A model generated the notes under the pieces. It made no database searches, was not told the origin of the DNA, and saw only the letters and a program-made list of their open reading frames with translations. Below are positions 16,401-25,105 of a DNA stretch of 64,000 nt, one piece after another (the first letter of the stretch is position 1; every line of letters starts with the position of its first letter). Source of the stretch: Palsa-504 sp963834685. GTDB taxonomy: Bacteria > Actinomycetota > Actinomycetes > Streptosporangiales > Streptosporangiaceae. Made by a program: the position numbers and the translations under genes. The stretch spans positions 27,519 to 91,518 of the forward strand of contig CAWICW010000011.1 of assembly GCA_963834685.1 (NCBI GenBank), read 5' to 3'.

Positions 16401-17057
16401 CTAGGTGACGATGTAGTAAATGCTGTTCCCGACCAGCCAGAAGCCGAGGACCAGCGACACGATGATGATGACCTGGTCGGTATGGGTATCGATCCAGTGC
16501 CGCAGCCGGGCGAGGAACGCCTGCGCGGGCTGGGGGCGGAAGCCCGCGTAGATCTCCATGGCCAGGAACGCGGCGGTGGCGATGACGCAGAACAGCGCGA
16601 GCGCGAGGTAGCTCTGCCAGGAGGCGAGCTTGGCCTCGACGATGACCGAGACGCCGGCGGCGACCAGGGCCCACGGCTGGGTGAGCGGGGCGAGCCCGAT
16701 GGCGTACCAGGGCGTCATGTTGTCGATGCCGGTCTGCCACTTGGGGGGCTTTTTCGGCGGTTTGGGCTTGCCCATCTTCTTGTACTGCCGGATGCCGATC
16801 ACCGTCAGCCCGACGCCGATAGCGAGCTTGGCGGCGAGGGCGGCCAGCGAGGGCGCCGTGCTGGGCTTGGGCGGATTGTTCCCGGTGACCAGCACCGTGA
16901 ACGCGATCACGATCGCCAGCGACAACAGCCAGCCGAAGATGAACGCGGCGCCCTTGCGCACGCCGCCCTTGGACGCGAGAACAAGGATGAACGCGGTCAG
17001 CGGAATGGGTTCGAGCGTGATCACCAAGCCGATGAGCACGAGGTTCAAGACGATCAT
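16401..17057 (-). CDS. SAP/GAP-family membrane protein
   Basis: 218 residues with about six membrane segments in the LysE-like layout: LVLIGLVITLEPIPLTAFILVLAS at the N-terminus, a second segment IFGWLLSLAIVIAFTVLV, a Lys/Pro-rich cytoplasmic loop (KMGKPKPPKKPPKW), and VIIIVSLVLGFWLVGNSIYYIV at the end. The family includes the mycobacterial sulfolipid-addressing protein; related proteins are thought to move lipids or glycopeptidolipids. A second member lies at 20366. Start ATG 17057 lacks a strong RBS. Confidence 0.75.
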   Translation of the reverse strand: MIVLNLVLIGLVITLEPIPLTAFILVLASKGGVRKGAAFIFGWLLSLAIVIAFTVLVTGNNPPKPSTAPSLAALAAKLAIGVGLTVIGIRQYKKMGKPKPPKKPPKWQTGIDNMTPWYAIGLAPLTQPWALVAAGVSVIVEAKLASWQSYLALALFCVIATAAFLAMEIYAGFRPQPAQAFLARLRHWIDTHTDQVIIIVSLVLGFWLVGNSIYYIVT

Positions 17058-17360
17058 CTGCGTTCCGATCTGCTGGCCGCGCCGGTGCCGCGGAGCGCCT
17101 TAACCGGCGGCAAGACCGCTAGCGGGCAACCCGTCACCAGCTCGGCCTGCAACCTTCTGCTGGAGTCCATGCCGGGCTCGTCGCCGGCTGCGGGCGCACT
17201 GCTCATCGAGCTGCCCGGCTCGGGCAGGGCTTGCTGGATCTCATCTTCTTGCTCCTTGCTGAGCTCGGTCTGGAGTTGTCTGTCCCGCCAGCACCGGCAC
17301 CCCAAGGTGCCCGGTACGGCGGCATCGGACACGGATGTGATGGGCGCAGCCTGCGTGACA
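17058..17360. other. Gap between SAP/GAP gene and LAL regulator
   Basis: About 300 bases. A minus-strand 92-codon frame crosses it but has no recognisable domain and no good RBS; I leave it out. Confidence 0.35.
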
Positions 17361-20060
17361 TCAGATCAGGTCAAGCTGGCGGGCTCGGCGGACCGCCTCG
17401 CTGCGGCGGGTGGTCGCCAGCTTGCGGTAAATGTGGGTGAGGTGCGTCTTGACCGTGTTGACGGAGATGTGCATTTCGCTGGCAGCCTCGGCGCTGCTGA
17501 GCAGGCGTGAGGCGTGTCGCAGCACCTCGCGCTCGCGTTCGGTGAGCGGCTCGACGACAAGAATGGGGGCCTGATCAGGGACGCCCTGTGGAAGAAGCCG
17601 ATCGGGGCACGAGGTCGGTGCGAGCAGGCTCCGGTGGGCGTGGGCTAGTTCAGGGTCACGCCGCAGCACCGGCCCTATCCAGCCACGTTCCAACGCGAAC
17701 GGCAGCCTGAGCTGCTCGCGTTTGGCCAGCTGCAGCGCGGCAGCCAGTGATTGGCGACCTCGCACCCGGTCACCGCTGGTGTACCTGAGCCGCGCGTCAA
17801 TCAGCCGCGCTTGCAGGCGCACCAGTTCGGGCACCCCGCCACGGGTCGCTAGCGCGGGTGTGAGCGCACGCCTGGCGTTCTGGCCGTCTCCGGCAGCTGC
17901 CCACGTGTACGCGAGGGCGACCGCCGCCTCCGGCGACGTGTCGCTGCCGGCGCGCTCGGCTGCGGCGAGTGCTGCCGGGGTGTCGCCCGCGGCCGCGTAC
18001 GCACGCGACTCAGCCAGGCTTAGCCATTGGTCGAGCCGGGCCGGAACGGACCACCCGGATCGTGCTCTGGCGATAATCTGCCCGGCCGCTGCGGCGTGTC
18101 CCTTGGCCAAAGCAGCATACGCCGCCGCCAGCCAGGCCACCGCCCCGATCAGCCTGTCCGGGGTCACACCCAGGGCGGCGCCTGCCTGCTTGAGCCGGTT
18201 GTCTGCCTCACGCAGCTCATTGTGTTCCAGGTGCACCCAGGCGAGTGCGACGAGTGCCGCAGGGTTGGGATGCGGGACCGGCGGGCGCGGCTCACCGACG
18301 GTAGGGGCCGCGGTCGCCTGGGCGGCCAATGTTGCCGCGCGGCCTAGCCGGCCGCGCAAAGCCTCCACCAGCGAGAGGGATGCGAGGCAGTCGGCTCGTT
18401 CGTCCTCCTCGCCCGGCGCGGTCGCGGCGGCCACCCCCGAATCGAGGGTCCGGGCCGCCAGGTCGAGATGACCTGACCACAACTCGACAGCTCCGCGGCC
18501 GGACAGCACGCGGGCCTGGATTTTGCGGTGCCGGCCGAGATTGTCGTCCGGCACTGTGCCGACCAGCGCCTCCGCGCGGACAACGGCCGCTGCCGCCGTC
18601 GTAAGGTCCCCCGTGCGAAGGCCAGAGGTAAGGCGGATAATCGCGGCGGCCAGCCGGGACGTGATTTCCTGATCGGCGGGAAGACGCGCGAGGATGCCAT
18701 CAGCGACATCCAGCGCGGCCGTGCTCGATTCATGCCGACCAGCGGACAACGCAACCGCGGCGCAAACCAGATGTGGCTGAGGTCCGGTCCAGGCTAGGCC
18801 GTGCGGCATGCTCCCGAACTCACCGGCCAGGGACGGGCTGCCCCGCGACTGGATGATCTCACTGATCGCCAGCCCGTCGATGACCATACCGGAGGCGAGC
18901 TGCCAGTCACCGGCTTCAGCAGCATGCCGTACCGCGTCGGTCAGCCGGCCGTTCCGCTCGTACCACAGGGCAGCTCGCCGGTGCAAAGAGGAAACCCGGC
19001 CTGGATGCTCGCGGTCGAGCTTCAAGCGCAGCATCTCGGCGAACAACGTATGGTAGCGGTACCATCCCGGCCCGGCCGGCTGGACAAACGCGTTCGCACG
19101 CGCCAGGGCCGGCAGGATGCTCCCGGCCTGATCATTGCCGGTCAGTTCGCTGGCGGCCTCGGCGCTGACGCGATCGAGGATGGACGTGCTCAGCAGGACG
19201 TCGCGGACCGCGGGCGGCTGGAGGTTGAGGACCTGCTCCGCCAGGTAGCCGGTCAGGGTGCTGTCGTCGGTAATCAGCTCCTTGACGAATTGGTCAGGGT
19301 CGGGATGGGTGCCCATCGAAATCGCGGCCAGGCGCAGGCCGGCGGCCCAGCCCTCGGTCCGCCGGGTGAGGCATTCCAGCGAGTCCGCCGTCAGCGTGCA
19401 GCCGTGCCGGGCCATGAGCTCCCCGGCTTCGGCGACGGTGAAAGCGAGGTCGCTGGCCCGAATCTCGGTCAGCTCACAGGCCAGCCGGTGGCGGTGCAGC
19501 GGCAGCAGCGGATCCATCCGCGCGGCAACCAGCAGGCGCAGGCTCGACCCCGTGTTCCGCATGACGTAGTCAAGCCCGTCTAGCGCCGCGGGGTCGGTCA
19601 GCAGATGCAGGTCATCGAGGACCAGCGTCACCGGCGGGTCCTGGGCCGCCAGTGCCGCCGCCAGCCACAGCAAGAAGACGTGGCCGGCATCTCGCCCCCG
19701 CGCGGACGGCAACGCCTCCGGGACGGCAACGCCGGACCGGCGCAGCGCCGCGACGACGTAGGCCCAGAAGACCCCGGGCCGGTTGTCGAACTGATCAAGC
19801 GTGACCCAGGCCACCGTCCCGGGTTCGGCTGCCGCCCACAACGACAGGGCCATCGTCTTGCCCGAGCCCGCAGGGGCGGTGACCAAAGTCAGCGGGCACC
19901 ACCGCATGCCCTCGGCGATCAGCTTGGTGATCCGCGGCCGTGTCAGCGTCCAGTCCGGCACGGCCGGCGCGGTGATCTTAGCTGCCACGATCGGAACGCC
20001 GGCGTACACCGTCGGCCTTCTGGCGCGGGTCGCCACCTGTTTGGCAACTTGGGTCGCCAT
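17361..20060 (-). CDS. LAL/MalT-type LuxR-family transcriptional regulator
   Basis: 899 residues from ATG 20060, chosen for its GGGAGG RBS; the longer frame adds 30 residues of no clear use. N-terminal STAND ATPase with Walker A APAGSGKT (about residue 62) and Walker B VTLVLDDLHLL, a long helical-repeat arm, and a C-terminal LuxR helix-turn-helix (LTEREREVLRHASRLLSSAEAA, then SVNTVKTHLTHIYRKL). Proteins of this kind bind an inducer, oligomerise with ATP and activate promoters. A palindrome ACCCT-TCTG-AGGGT sits about 90 bases upstream. It clusters with a similar regulator at 22052, with SAP/GAP genes between. Confidence 0.9.
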   Translation of the reverse strand: MATQVAKQVATRARRPTVYAGVPIVAAKITAPAVPDWTLTRPRITKLIAEGMRWCPLTLVTAPAGSGKTMALSLWAAAEPGTVAWVTLDQFDNRPGVFWAYVVAALRRSGVAVPEALPSARGRDAGHVFLLWLAAALAAQDPPVTLVLDDLHLLTDPAALDGLDYVMRNTGSSLRLLVAARMDPLLPLHRHRLACELTEIRASDLAFTVAEAGELMARHGCTLTADSLECLTRRTEGWAAGLRLAAISMGTHPDPDQFVKELITDDSTLTGYLAEQVLNLQPPAVRDVLLSTSILDRVSAEAASELTGNDQAGSILPALARANAFVQPAGPGWYRYHTLFAEMLRLKLDREHPGRVSSLHRRAALWYERNGRLTDAVRHAAEAGDWQLASGMVIDGLAISEIIQSRGSPSLAGEFGSMPHGLAWTGPQPHLVCAAVALSAGRHESSTAALDVADGILARLPADQEITSRLAAAIIRLTSGLRTGDLTTAAAAVVRAEALVGTVPDDNLGRHRKIQARVLSGRGAVELWSGHLDLAARTLDSGVAAATAPGEEDERADCLASLSLVEALRGRLGRAATLAAQATAAPTVGEPRPPVPHPNPAALVALAWVHLEHNELREADNRLKQAGAALGVTPDRLIGAVAWLAAAYAALAKGHAAAAGQIIARARSGWSVPARLDQWLSLAESRAYAAAGDTPAALAAAERAGSDTSPEAAVALAYTWAAAGDGQNARRALTPALATRGGVPELVRLQARLIDARLRYTSGDRVRGRQSLAAALQLAKREQLRLPFALERGWIGPVLRRDPELAHAHRSLLAPTSCPDRLLPQGVPDQAPILVVEPLTEREREVLRHASRLLSSAEAASEMHISVNTVKTHLTHIYRKLATTRRSEAVRRARQLDLI

Positions 20061-20365
20061 CGGGACCTCCCGGCTCCCTCCCGGCCAGTGATCTGATGGT
20101 CGCTGGCACGGCATATGCCCGATCCTGTTGGAGTCGCCTGGGTGCGTCATACCCTTCTGAGGGTGATTCCCCGCCAGCCTGCGCGGCCTTGGCAGTCACG
20201 GCAGCGTTGCGCGGGGCATGCGGGCCTTACAGCAAGGGCCGGGCTTTGCCGCCGGACGGGCGCCGATGGGGTGCGCCTGCTGCATTGAGGACGCTGCGCC
20301 CGAAGGCCCTAGCTGATCCGGCGCACTCTTGGGCGTTCGCGGGTGTTGCCGACGGCCGGCTGGCA
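20061..20365. other. Upstream region of the LAL regulator
   Basis: About 305 bases with no supported gene; it holds the palindrome at 20149-20167. Confidence 0.4.
20149..20167 (-). promoter_or_regulatory. Palindrome ACCCT-TCTG-AGGGT, site 2 of the shared motif
   Basis: Perfect 5-bp arms around four bases, followed by GAT on the plus strand. Minus-strand reading ATCACCCTCAGAAGGGTAT. It lies about 90 bases upstream of the LAL regulator start. Confidence 0.45.
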
Positions 20366-21052
20366 TCAGCTCAGCCGGATCAGGCCGCTGATGGCCAGGT
20401 AGCCGCCCAGGAGCAGGGCGATGGTGGCCATGAGCTGCAGGGCGTGGCTGAGCAGCCAGTCCTGGCTGTGCTTGAGCAGCGCCTTGATGGCCTCGGGCCT
20501 GAGCTCCAGGAACGCGAACGGGATGATGATCAGCAAGAAGTCGATGATGACGAAGATGACGACGGCGAGGACCTGGATGGCGGTCGAGGATTTCCCGGTG
20601 ACCAGGTTATGCAGCGCCGTGAGGTAGGTGGCGCCGGGGATACCGATCAGCGCGCCGACGAGCATGGCGAGCCCGAGCCGGGGCTCACTGAGCATCCGCT
20701 GCGCCCAGCTGTCCTTCTTTTCCGGCTTGTCCGGCGGCCCGTCCCCGGCCGGGACCGGTGTCTTGCGCCGGCCGTGCAGGCGGCCCGTGGCGAGCAGCGC
20801 GCCGGCTGCGAGCAGGAAGAGGCCGAGGGTCAGGTCGACGCCCGCGCTCACCTTGCCCTGGGCCTTGATGGCATCGGCGTGGAAGACCAGCACGTCCAGC
20901 AGGCCGATCGTCGTGGCCACGGTCATGCCGCCGAGCAGCAGGCACAAGAACATCGCCCGCGGCCGCCGGTTCTCGATGAGCAGCAGATCCAGGGCCAGCA
21001 GCTTCGGGTTCAGCGCCGAGAGGAACGCCAGGGCAAAGAACTCGGCGTTCAT
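20366..21052 (-). CDS. SAP/GAP-family membrane protein, second copy
   Basis: 228 residues, about six membrane segments: FFALAFLSALNPKLLALDLLLI, FLCLLLGGMTVATTIGLLDVL, LTLGLFLLAAGALLATG, a charged loop (GRRKTPVPAGDGPPDKPEKKD), then AIQVLAVVIFVIIDFLLIIIPF and LMATIALLLGGYLAISGLI. Same family layout as the protein at 16401, with SALNPKLLALDLLLIENRRP near the N-terminus. The start follows the stop of the upstream DUF6325-type gene by six bases, so the two form an operon. Confidence 0.78.
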   Translation of the reverse strand: MNAEFFALAFLSALNPKLLALDLLLIENRRPRAMFLCLLLGGMTVATTIGLLDVLVFHADAIKAQGKVSAGVDLTLGLFLLAAGALLATGRLHGRRKTPVPAGDGPPDKPEKKDSWAQRMLSEPRLGLAMLVGALIGIPGATYLTALHNLVTGKSSTAIQVLAVVIFVIIDFLLIIIPFAFLELRPEAIKALLKHSQDWLLSHALQLMATIALLLGGYLAISGLIRLS

Positions 21053-21058
21053 CTGCGG

Positions 21059-21802
21059 TCAGCTAGCATCGGCTTCGATCGAGGCGATGATCGCCTGCAC
21101 GGGAATACATCCGCCGGCGATCAGCTGACCGCCCGAACGCCGCACCGCCGAGGCGAAGGGCGCCGCCCACAAATTCTCCCAGATGAGCACTCCAGCCGTG
21201 CTGCCCGGCTCCATCGCGGCGGCGAGGCGCTTGACGTCGTCCGGGACCAGCAGTTCCGCCCGCTCGGCCTCGAGCACTTGCAGCTCGCCGAGTTCCCTGC
21301 CATCAGACAGCCCCGTCGCATCGACGGTACCGTCCGCATCCTTGGTGAGGATCAGTACATCGATCACGCGGATGGTGCCGGAGTCGACCATCGCTCGCAG
21401 CTCTGCCGCCATGTCACCGGTGAAGCTGCTCGCTCCCGCTGGGAGCTCGACGACAACGTAGTCAACGGGTCCTAGTTCATCCAGGGGTACCTCGGCCAGC
21501 ATCATTTCGTTCTCTTGACCTGAATTGAGCTTTCGGCCGTCGGACGTCTCATCGCGGACGTCAGCCGAGGGCAGGACGCTTACGTCGATCAGTTCAAGGC
21601 CGAAGCTGACGATCCGCTGCAGTAGTCCGTGGAGGGCGCCCTGATCTGCGAGCTGGAGATGAAGCGTAGTTGTGCTCGGGCCCACGCTGATCTCGCAGTC
21701 GTCGAATTCTGCCTGCAGGACGGTACCCGCCTGGCCGACGAAAGTGATCTCGTATGTTCGTGATGGCACTGGTTTGGCGCCTCGCAGCCTGCTCCTGATC
21801 AC
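21059..21802 (-). CDS. Two-domain protein with C-terminal DUF6325-like domain
   Basis: 247 residues. Residues about 13-75 (SRTYEITFVGQAGTVLQAEF ... ALHGLLQRIVSFGLELIDVSVL) look like a small stand-alone domain found next to DUF6325 genes elsewhere. Residues about 108-240 match DUF6325: LGPVDYVVVELPA, FTGDMAAELRAMVDSGTIRVIDVL, KDADGTV, LEPGSTAGVLIWENLWAAPF-like AMEPGSTAGVLIWENLWA. Such proteins are cytosolic and often sit beside GAP-like membrane proteins and stress genes; function unknown. GTG 21769 is an alternative start. It is in an operon with the 20366 gene. The fusion of the two domains is the odd feature. Confidence 0.7.
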   Translation of the reverse strand: MIRSRLRGAKPVPSRTYEITFVGQAGTVLQAEFDDCEISVGPSTTTLHLQLADQGALHGLLQRIVSFGLELIDVSVLPSADVRDETSDGRKLNSGQENEMMLAEVPLDELGPVDYVVVELPAGASSFTGDMAAELRAMVDSGTIRVIDVLILTKDADGTVDATGLSDGRELGELQVLEAERAELLVPDDVKRLAAAMEPGSTAGVLIWENLWAAPFASAVRRSGGQLIAGGCIPVQAIIASIEADAS

Positions 21803-21842
21803 GCGTGGTCCGAGTATGCATGGCTAGCGCGGCTGCGTCCTC

Positions 21843-21857
21843 GCCTTTTGAGGGTGA
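21843..21857 (-). promoter_or_regulatory. Site 3 of the shared motif
   Basis: Plus-strand GCCTTTTGAGGGTGA; minus strand TCACCCTCAAAAGGC. It lies 40 bases upstream of the DUF6325-type gene, in the divergent region before the LAL regulator at 22052. Confidence 0.4.
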
Positions 21858-21890
21858 GCTGCTGTCCATGGCCACGGTCGGGCCGACAGG

Positions 21891-21944
21891 CGTGTGCCGA
21901 CGCACTTCCGTGTGCCGACGCACTTCCGTGAGCCGACGCACTTC
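21891..21944. repeat. Three tandem 18-bp repeats
   Basis: Units at 21891-21908, 21909-21926 and 21927-21944, each CGTGTGCCGACGCACTTC (third has one T to A change), followed by a partial fourth. Each unit contains GTGC-CGAC-GCAC (in unit three one arm is altered), so they could be stacked operators. They lie between the divergent genes at 21802 and 22052. Confidence 0.8.
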
Positions 21945-22051
21945 CGTGAAGAGAGCTTGCTTAACCGTGTATTACGCTGCGAGAATGAGGCCTTGTCGTG
22001 CTGCTCCAGACCCTGGCAGCTTTACGCGCGCACTATTGGCTTGAGGTATGA

Positions 22052-24862
22052 GTGAGCCGCGAAGACCGCCATCCGCCATCCGGCAGCCGATCGGTCGGCC
22101 TTTCGGGAGCTGTTCCTGCAGGGCCAGGGCTGCGTCATGACCGCGACCCAGGCCAGAGCTCTGACATTCCGGATGCCGGGATCTTCACGCCGGTAGTTTC
22201 CGCGTCGGCCGTAGGCGGGACGGCGGGGGACGGCGGGGCGCCGCAAGCGACGGGAGAGCGGGGCGCCCCGCACACCGCGCGGTTCGCGCTGACGAAGTTC
22301 CGCCCTACGACGCTGCCCACCACGCTGCTTACCAGGCCGACGTTGCTTGGACGGCTGGAGGCGGGAGCCAGCCAGCGGCTGACGGTGGTGGTCGGATCGG
22401 CTGGTGCCGGCAAGAGCGTGCTGTTGTCGAGCTGGGCGGCCACGCGAGATCGCGGAGCGACGTCCTGGCTTTCGTGCGATGAGGCCGACGCGGACCCGGT
22501 CCGTTTCTGGACGGGGTTCATCGAGGCTCCCCGGGCGGTGGCGCCGGGGTTCGGCGCCGATGCGGCTGAGCTGCTCGCGATGGACGGCGTGATGTCCGCC
22601 GACGTGACGGCCTCGATCGCGAACGATGCTGCGAGGCTGCCCGCCGGATCGGTGATCGTTGTCGATGACTTCCACGCGGCGGCTGGGGCCGCCAGGAGCA
22701 TGACCGATCTGGTGGAACGCTGGCCAGCCAGGACCGCGCAGCTCGTGCTGGCCGGCCGCGTCGACCCGCCAGTGCGGCTGCACCGGCTACGGCTGTCCGG
22801 CGAGCTATGCGAGCTTCGTAACAGCGACCTGTATCTCTCGTTGTCCGAGAGCGGCACCCTGCTCGAGAACTTCGGTGTCCGGGTCGCCCCCGGTGAGCTC
22901 GCGCTCTTGCACGGACGAAGTGAGGGGTGGGTCGCGGCGCTGCAGATGGCCGCGCTGACGCTCCGGACCACTAAAGACCCGGCGCAGATTGCGCGCGCGC
23001 TGGATGTCCGAAGTCATGCGATCGCCGAATACTTCATCGGTGAAGTCCTCGAGCAGCAGCCACCAGAGGTGGCCAGCTTCATGCTGGAGACTTCTGTCCT
23101 GGACGAGCTGACCGCCGATGCCTGCGCAGCGGTCACGGGCAGGCAGGACGCGGCGGCGCTGCTGCGCAGCATCGAGGCGGCCAATCTGTTCATCGTGGCG
23201 CTCGATGATGACCGGACGAGTTACCGGTATCACCATCTGGTGCGCGAGGTGCTGCGCGTGCAGCTGCGTGCCATGGACCGCGGGCGGGAGCTCACGCTGC
23301 AGCTCCGGGTAGCCGAGTGGCTGGAGTCCACGGGCGACACGCGCGGAGCGACCCGCTATTTCCTCGCGGCCGGGCAGGCCGACCGGGCCCTGAGCCTGCT
23401 GCAGGAGCGGGTGGCGGCCGACTTGTTTCATGATCCGGTGGCGCCGGCGGCGCTGGACCTCAGCACGGTTGACCCGTCGCTGCTGACGGATGTTCCCGAG
23501 CGGCTGCTGGCCCTCGCGGCCGACCTGCTGCTGTGGGGCGACTCGGTTCGCGGCGGTCAGTACCTGGACCTGCTGGAGCGCTCCCGCCCAGCGATCCCGC
23601 CGGACTCGCGGCTGGCGTCCCGGCTGGCCGTGATGCGATCACTGCGCTGCGCGCTCTCCGGTGAGGCGACCGAGGCCGTGCGCCATGCCCTTGGGGCGCG
23701 GAGCATCGAAGGGCGGACCCTGCTCGGGGATGAGTGGGGTTTCGGCGTGCCGCTGATTCTGCTGCGTGCCTACACCTGGCTGGAGGACTTCGCGGCGGTC
23801 GACCGCGAGGCGGCCGCGGCGCAGGCGATGCCCTCGGTCGCCGAGTCGGCCAGGCTGGTGGATATGCGGGGTGCGCAGGCGCTCGCGTGGTTCGAAGTCG
23901 GCCGCCTGGCCGAGGCCGCCGAGGCCGCCAGGGCCGCCGATGCCGACGCGAGGCGCCTGGGATTCGAGCAACATCCCTTCGCCGTGGACTACCTGCGCGT
24001 CCTGGCGGGCACCGCGCTTGAGCAGCGGGATTTCGACACAGCGGAGCATCTCACCGAGCGTGCGCTGTCGATATCTGAGCGCCTCCGGCCCGCCTTCGAG
24101 TTCCTCACCCTGCTCGACCGGGCCCGGATCTGGGCTGCCCGCGGGCAGATCCACGATGCGCTGGCAACGGTCGACGCGGCGCGCCTGGTCCTGGCCGGGA
24201 CGAAATCGGTGCTGCTGACACGAGCCGACGAACTCGAGGCACTGCTGCGCCTGGCGCTCGGCGACCTGCGCTCGGCCGCCGCACTGGCGAGCGGGCTTCC
24301 CGCCACCCGGCGCAGCCTGCTGCTGGCCAGGATCGCGCTCGCCGCCAGCGATCACCGCGCCGCAGTGGAACACCTGGACATCTCGTCACTGGGGGATCTG
24401 ACGCCGCGAGCCACGCTGGTACGCCAGGTCCTCCTGGCCGCCGCCGCGATCGAACGCGGCGACCCTGAAGCGGCCGGCATCGTCGGCGGCGTGCTCCAGG
24501 CAGCACGCCACGAAGGCTTCCTCAATACGGTCGTGACGACCGTGCCCCAGGTGACGCGCTACCTGGTCGAGCACTCGGCCTACGCGCTGCCCGACCCGTT
24601 CCTGGAACGGATCACCGGCGCGGCCCTGCAAGTCCGCGCCACCCAGCCCGGGCGATCCGGTCGCATTCTCACCGCGCCGCTGACCGATGCGGAGCTGCGG
24701 GTCCTGAAACTGCTACCGACCACCAGCTACGTACAGATGGGCGCCACTCTTTACGTCTCCGTCAACACGGTGAAGACCCACCTGCGGTCGATCTACCAGA
24801 AGCTCGGAGCGTCCTCGCGTCCGGAAGCGATTCAGCGAGCCGTGGAACTGCGGCTGCTCTGA
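22052..24862 (+). CDS. LAL/MalT-type LuxR-family transcriptional regulator, second copy
   Basis: 936 residues from GTG 22052 with TTGAGG upstream; the first 75 or so residues are low-complexity and the conserved part begins at ARFALTKFRPTTLP, so a later start cannot be excluded. Walker A VGSAGAGKSVLL, Walker B SVIVVDDFHAA, an Ala/Leu-rich helical-repeat arm and a C-terminal helix-turn-helix (LTDAELRVLKLLPTTSY, SVNTVKTHLRSIYQKLGASS). The LuxR domain lacks the usual E-x-E-V-L after LT (TDAELRVLKLL), a mild divergence. It faces the DUF6325/GAP operon across a region with 18-bp repeats and is likely linked to its control. Confidence 0.88.
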   Translation: MSREDRHPPSGSRSVGLSGAVPAGPGLRHDRDPGQSSDIPDAGIFTPVVSASAVGGTAGDGGAPQATGERGAPHTARFALTKFRPTTLPTTLLTRPTLLGRLEAGASQRLTVVVGSAGAGKSVLLSSWAATRDRGATSWLSCDEADADPVRFWTGFIEAPRAVAPGFGADAAELLAMDGVMSADVTASIANDAARLPAGSVIVVDDFHAAAGAARSMTDLVERWPARTAQLVLAGRVDPPVRLHRLRLSGELCELRNSDLYLSLSESGTLLENFGVRVAPGELALLHGRSEGWVAALQMAALTLRTTKDPAQIARALDVRSHAIAEYFIGEVLEQQPPEVASFMLETSVLDELTADACAAVTGRQDAAALLRSIEAANLFIVALDDDRTSYRYHHLVREVLRVQLRAMDRGRELTLQLRVAEWLESTGDTRGATRYFLAAGQADRALSLLQERVAADLFHDPVAPAALDLSTVDPSLLTDVPERLLALAADLLLWGDSVRGGQYLDLLERSRPAIPPDSRLASRLAVMRSLRCALSGEATEAVRHALGARSIEGRTLLGDEWGFGVPLILLRAYTWLEDFAAVDREAAAAQAMPSVAESARLVDMRGAQALAWFEVGRLAEAAEAARAADADARRLGFEQHPFAVDYLRVLAGTALEQRDFDTAEHLTERALSISERLRPAFEFLTLLDRARIWAARGQIHDALATVDAARLVLAGTKSVLLTRADELEALLRLALGDLRSAAALASGLPATRRSLLLARIALAASDHRAAVEHLDISSLGDLTPRATLVRQVLLAAAAIERGDPEAAGIVGGVLQAARHEGFLNTVVTTVPQVTRYLVEHSAYALPDPFLERITGAALQVRATQPGRSGRILTAPLTDAELRVLKLLPTTSYVQMGATLYVSVNTVKTHLRSIYQKLGASSRPEAIQRAVELRLL

Positions 24863-24915
24863 GACCGTCCCGCACGGGGAAGATGAGCGTTTCGGTGCCC
24901 CCGGTCTGCGGGATC

Positions 24916-24931
24916 ATCCTCAAAGGGTGAT
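24916..24931 (-). promoter_or_regulatory. Site 4 of the shared motif
   Basis: Minus-strand ATCACCCTTTGAGGAT, 175 bases upstream of the DUF2252 gene and 54 bases after the LAL regulator stop. Confidence 0.4.
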
Positions 24932-25105
24932 GCCGGCCGTCGCTGCCTGGCCCAGATTCGGTCTCAGGAACAGCGCTGCGACGTCCAGGAACGCGTCCAT
25001 ACGAATGCGGGTTGACGACCTGACTGGTGTGAGCACACGGGCGGAGCTATCCGCGGCGGGCACCGGCCGGCGATGTCACGGGCTGCAATACCGGAGGGAG
25101 TTGCC

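Noticed and set aside
17054..17332. 92-codon minus-strand frame between SAP/GAP and LAL genes
   Set aside because: No RBS, no recognisable content, and it overlaps the SAP/GAP start.
21891..21949. Tandem 18-bp repeats as a CRISPR array
   Set aside because: Units are contiguous without spacers and there are no cas genes.
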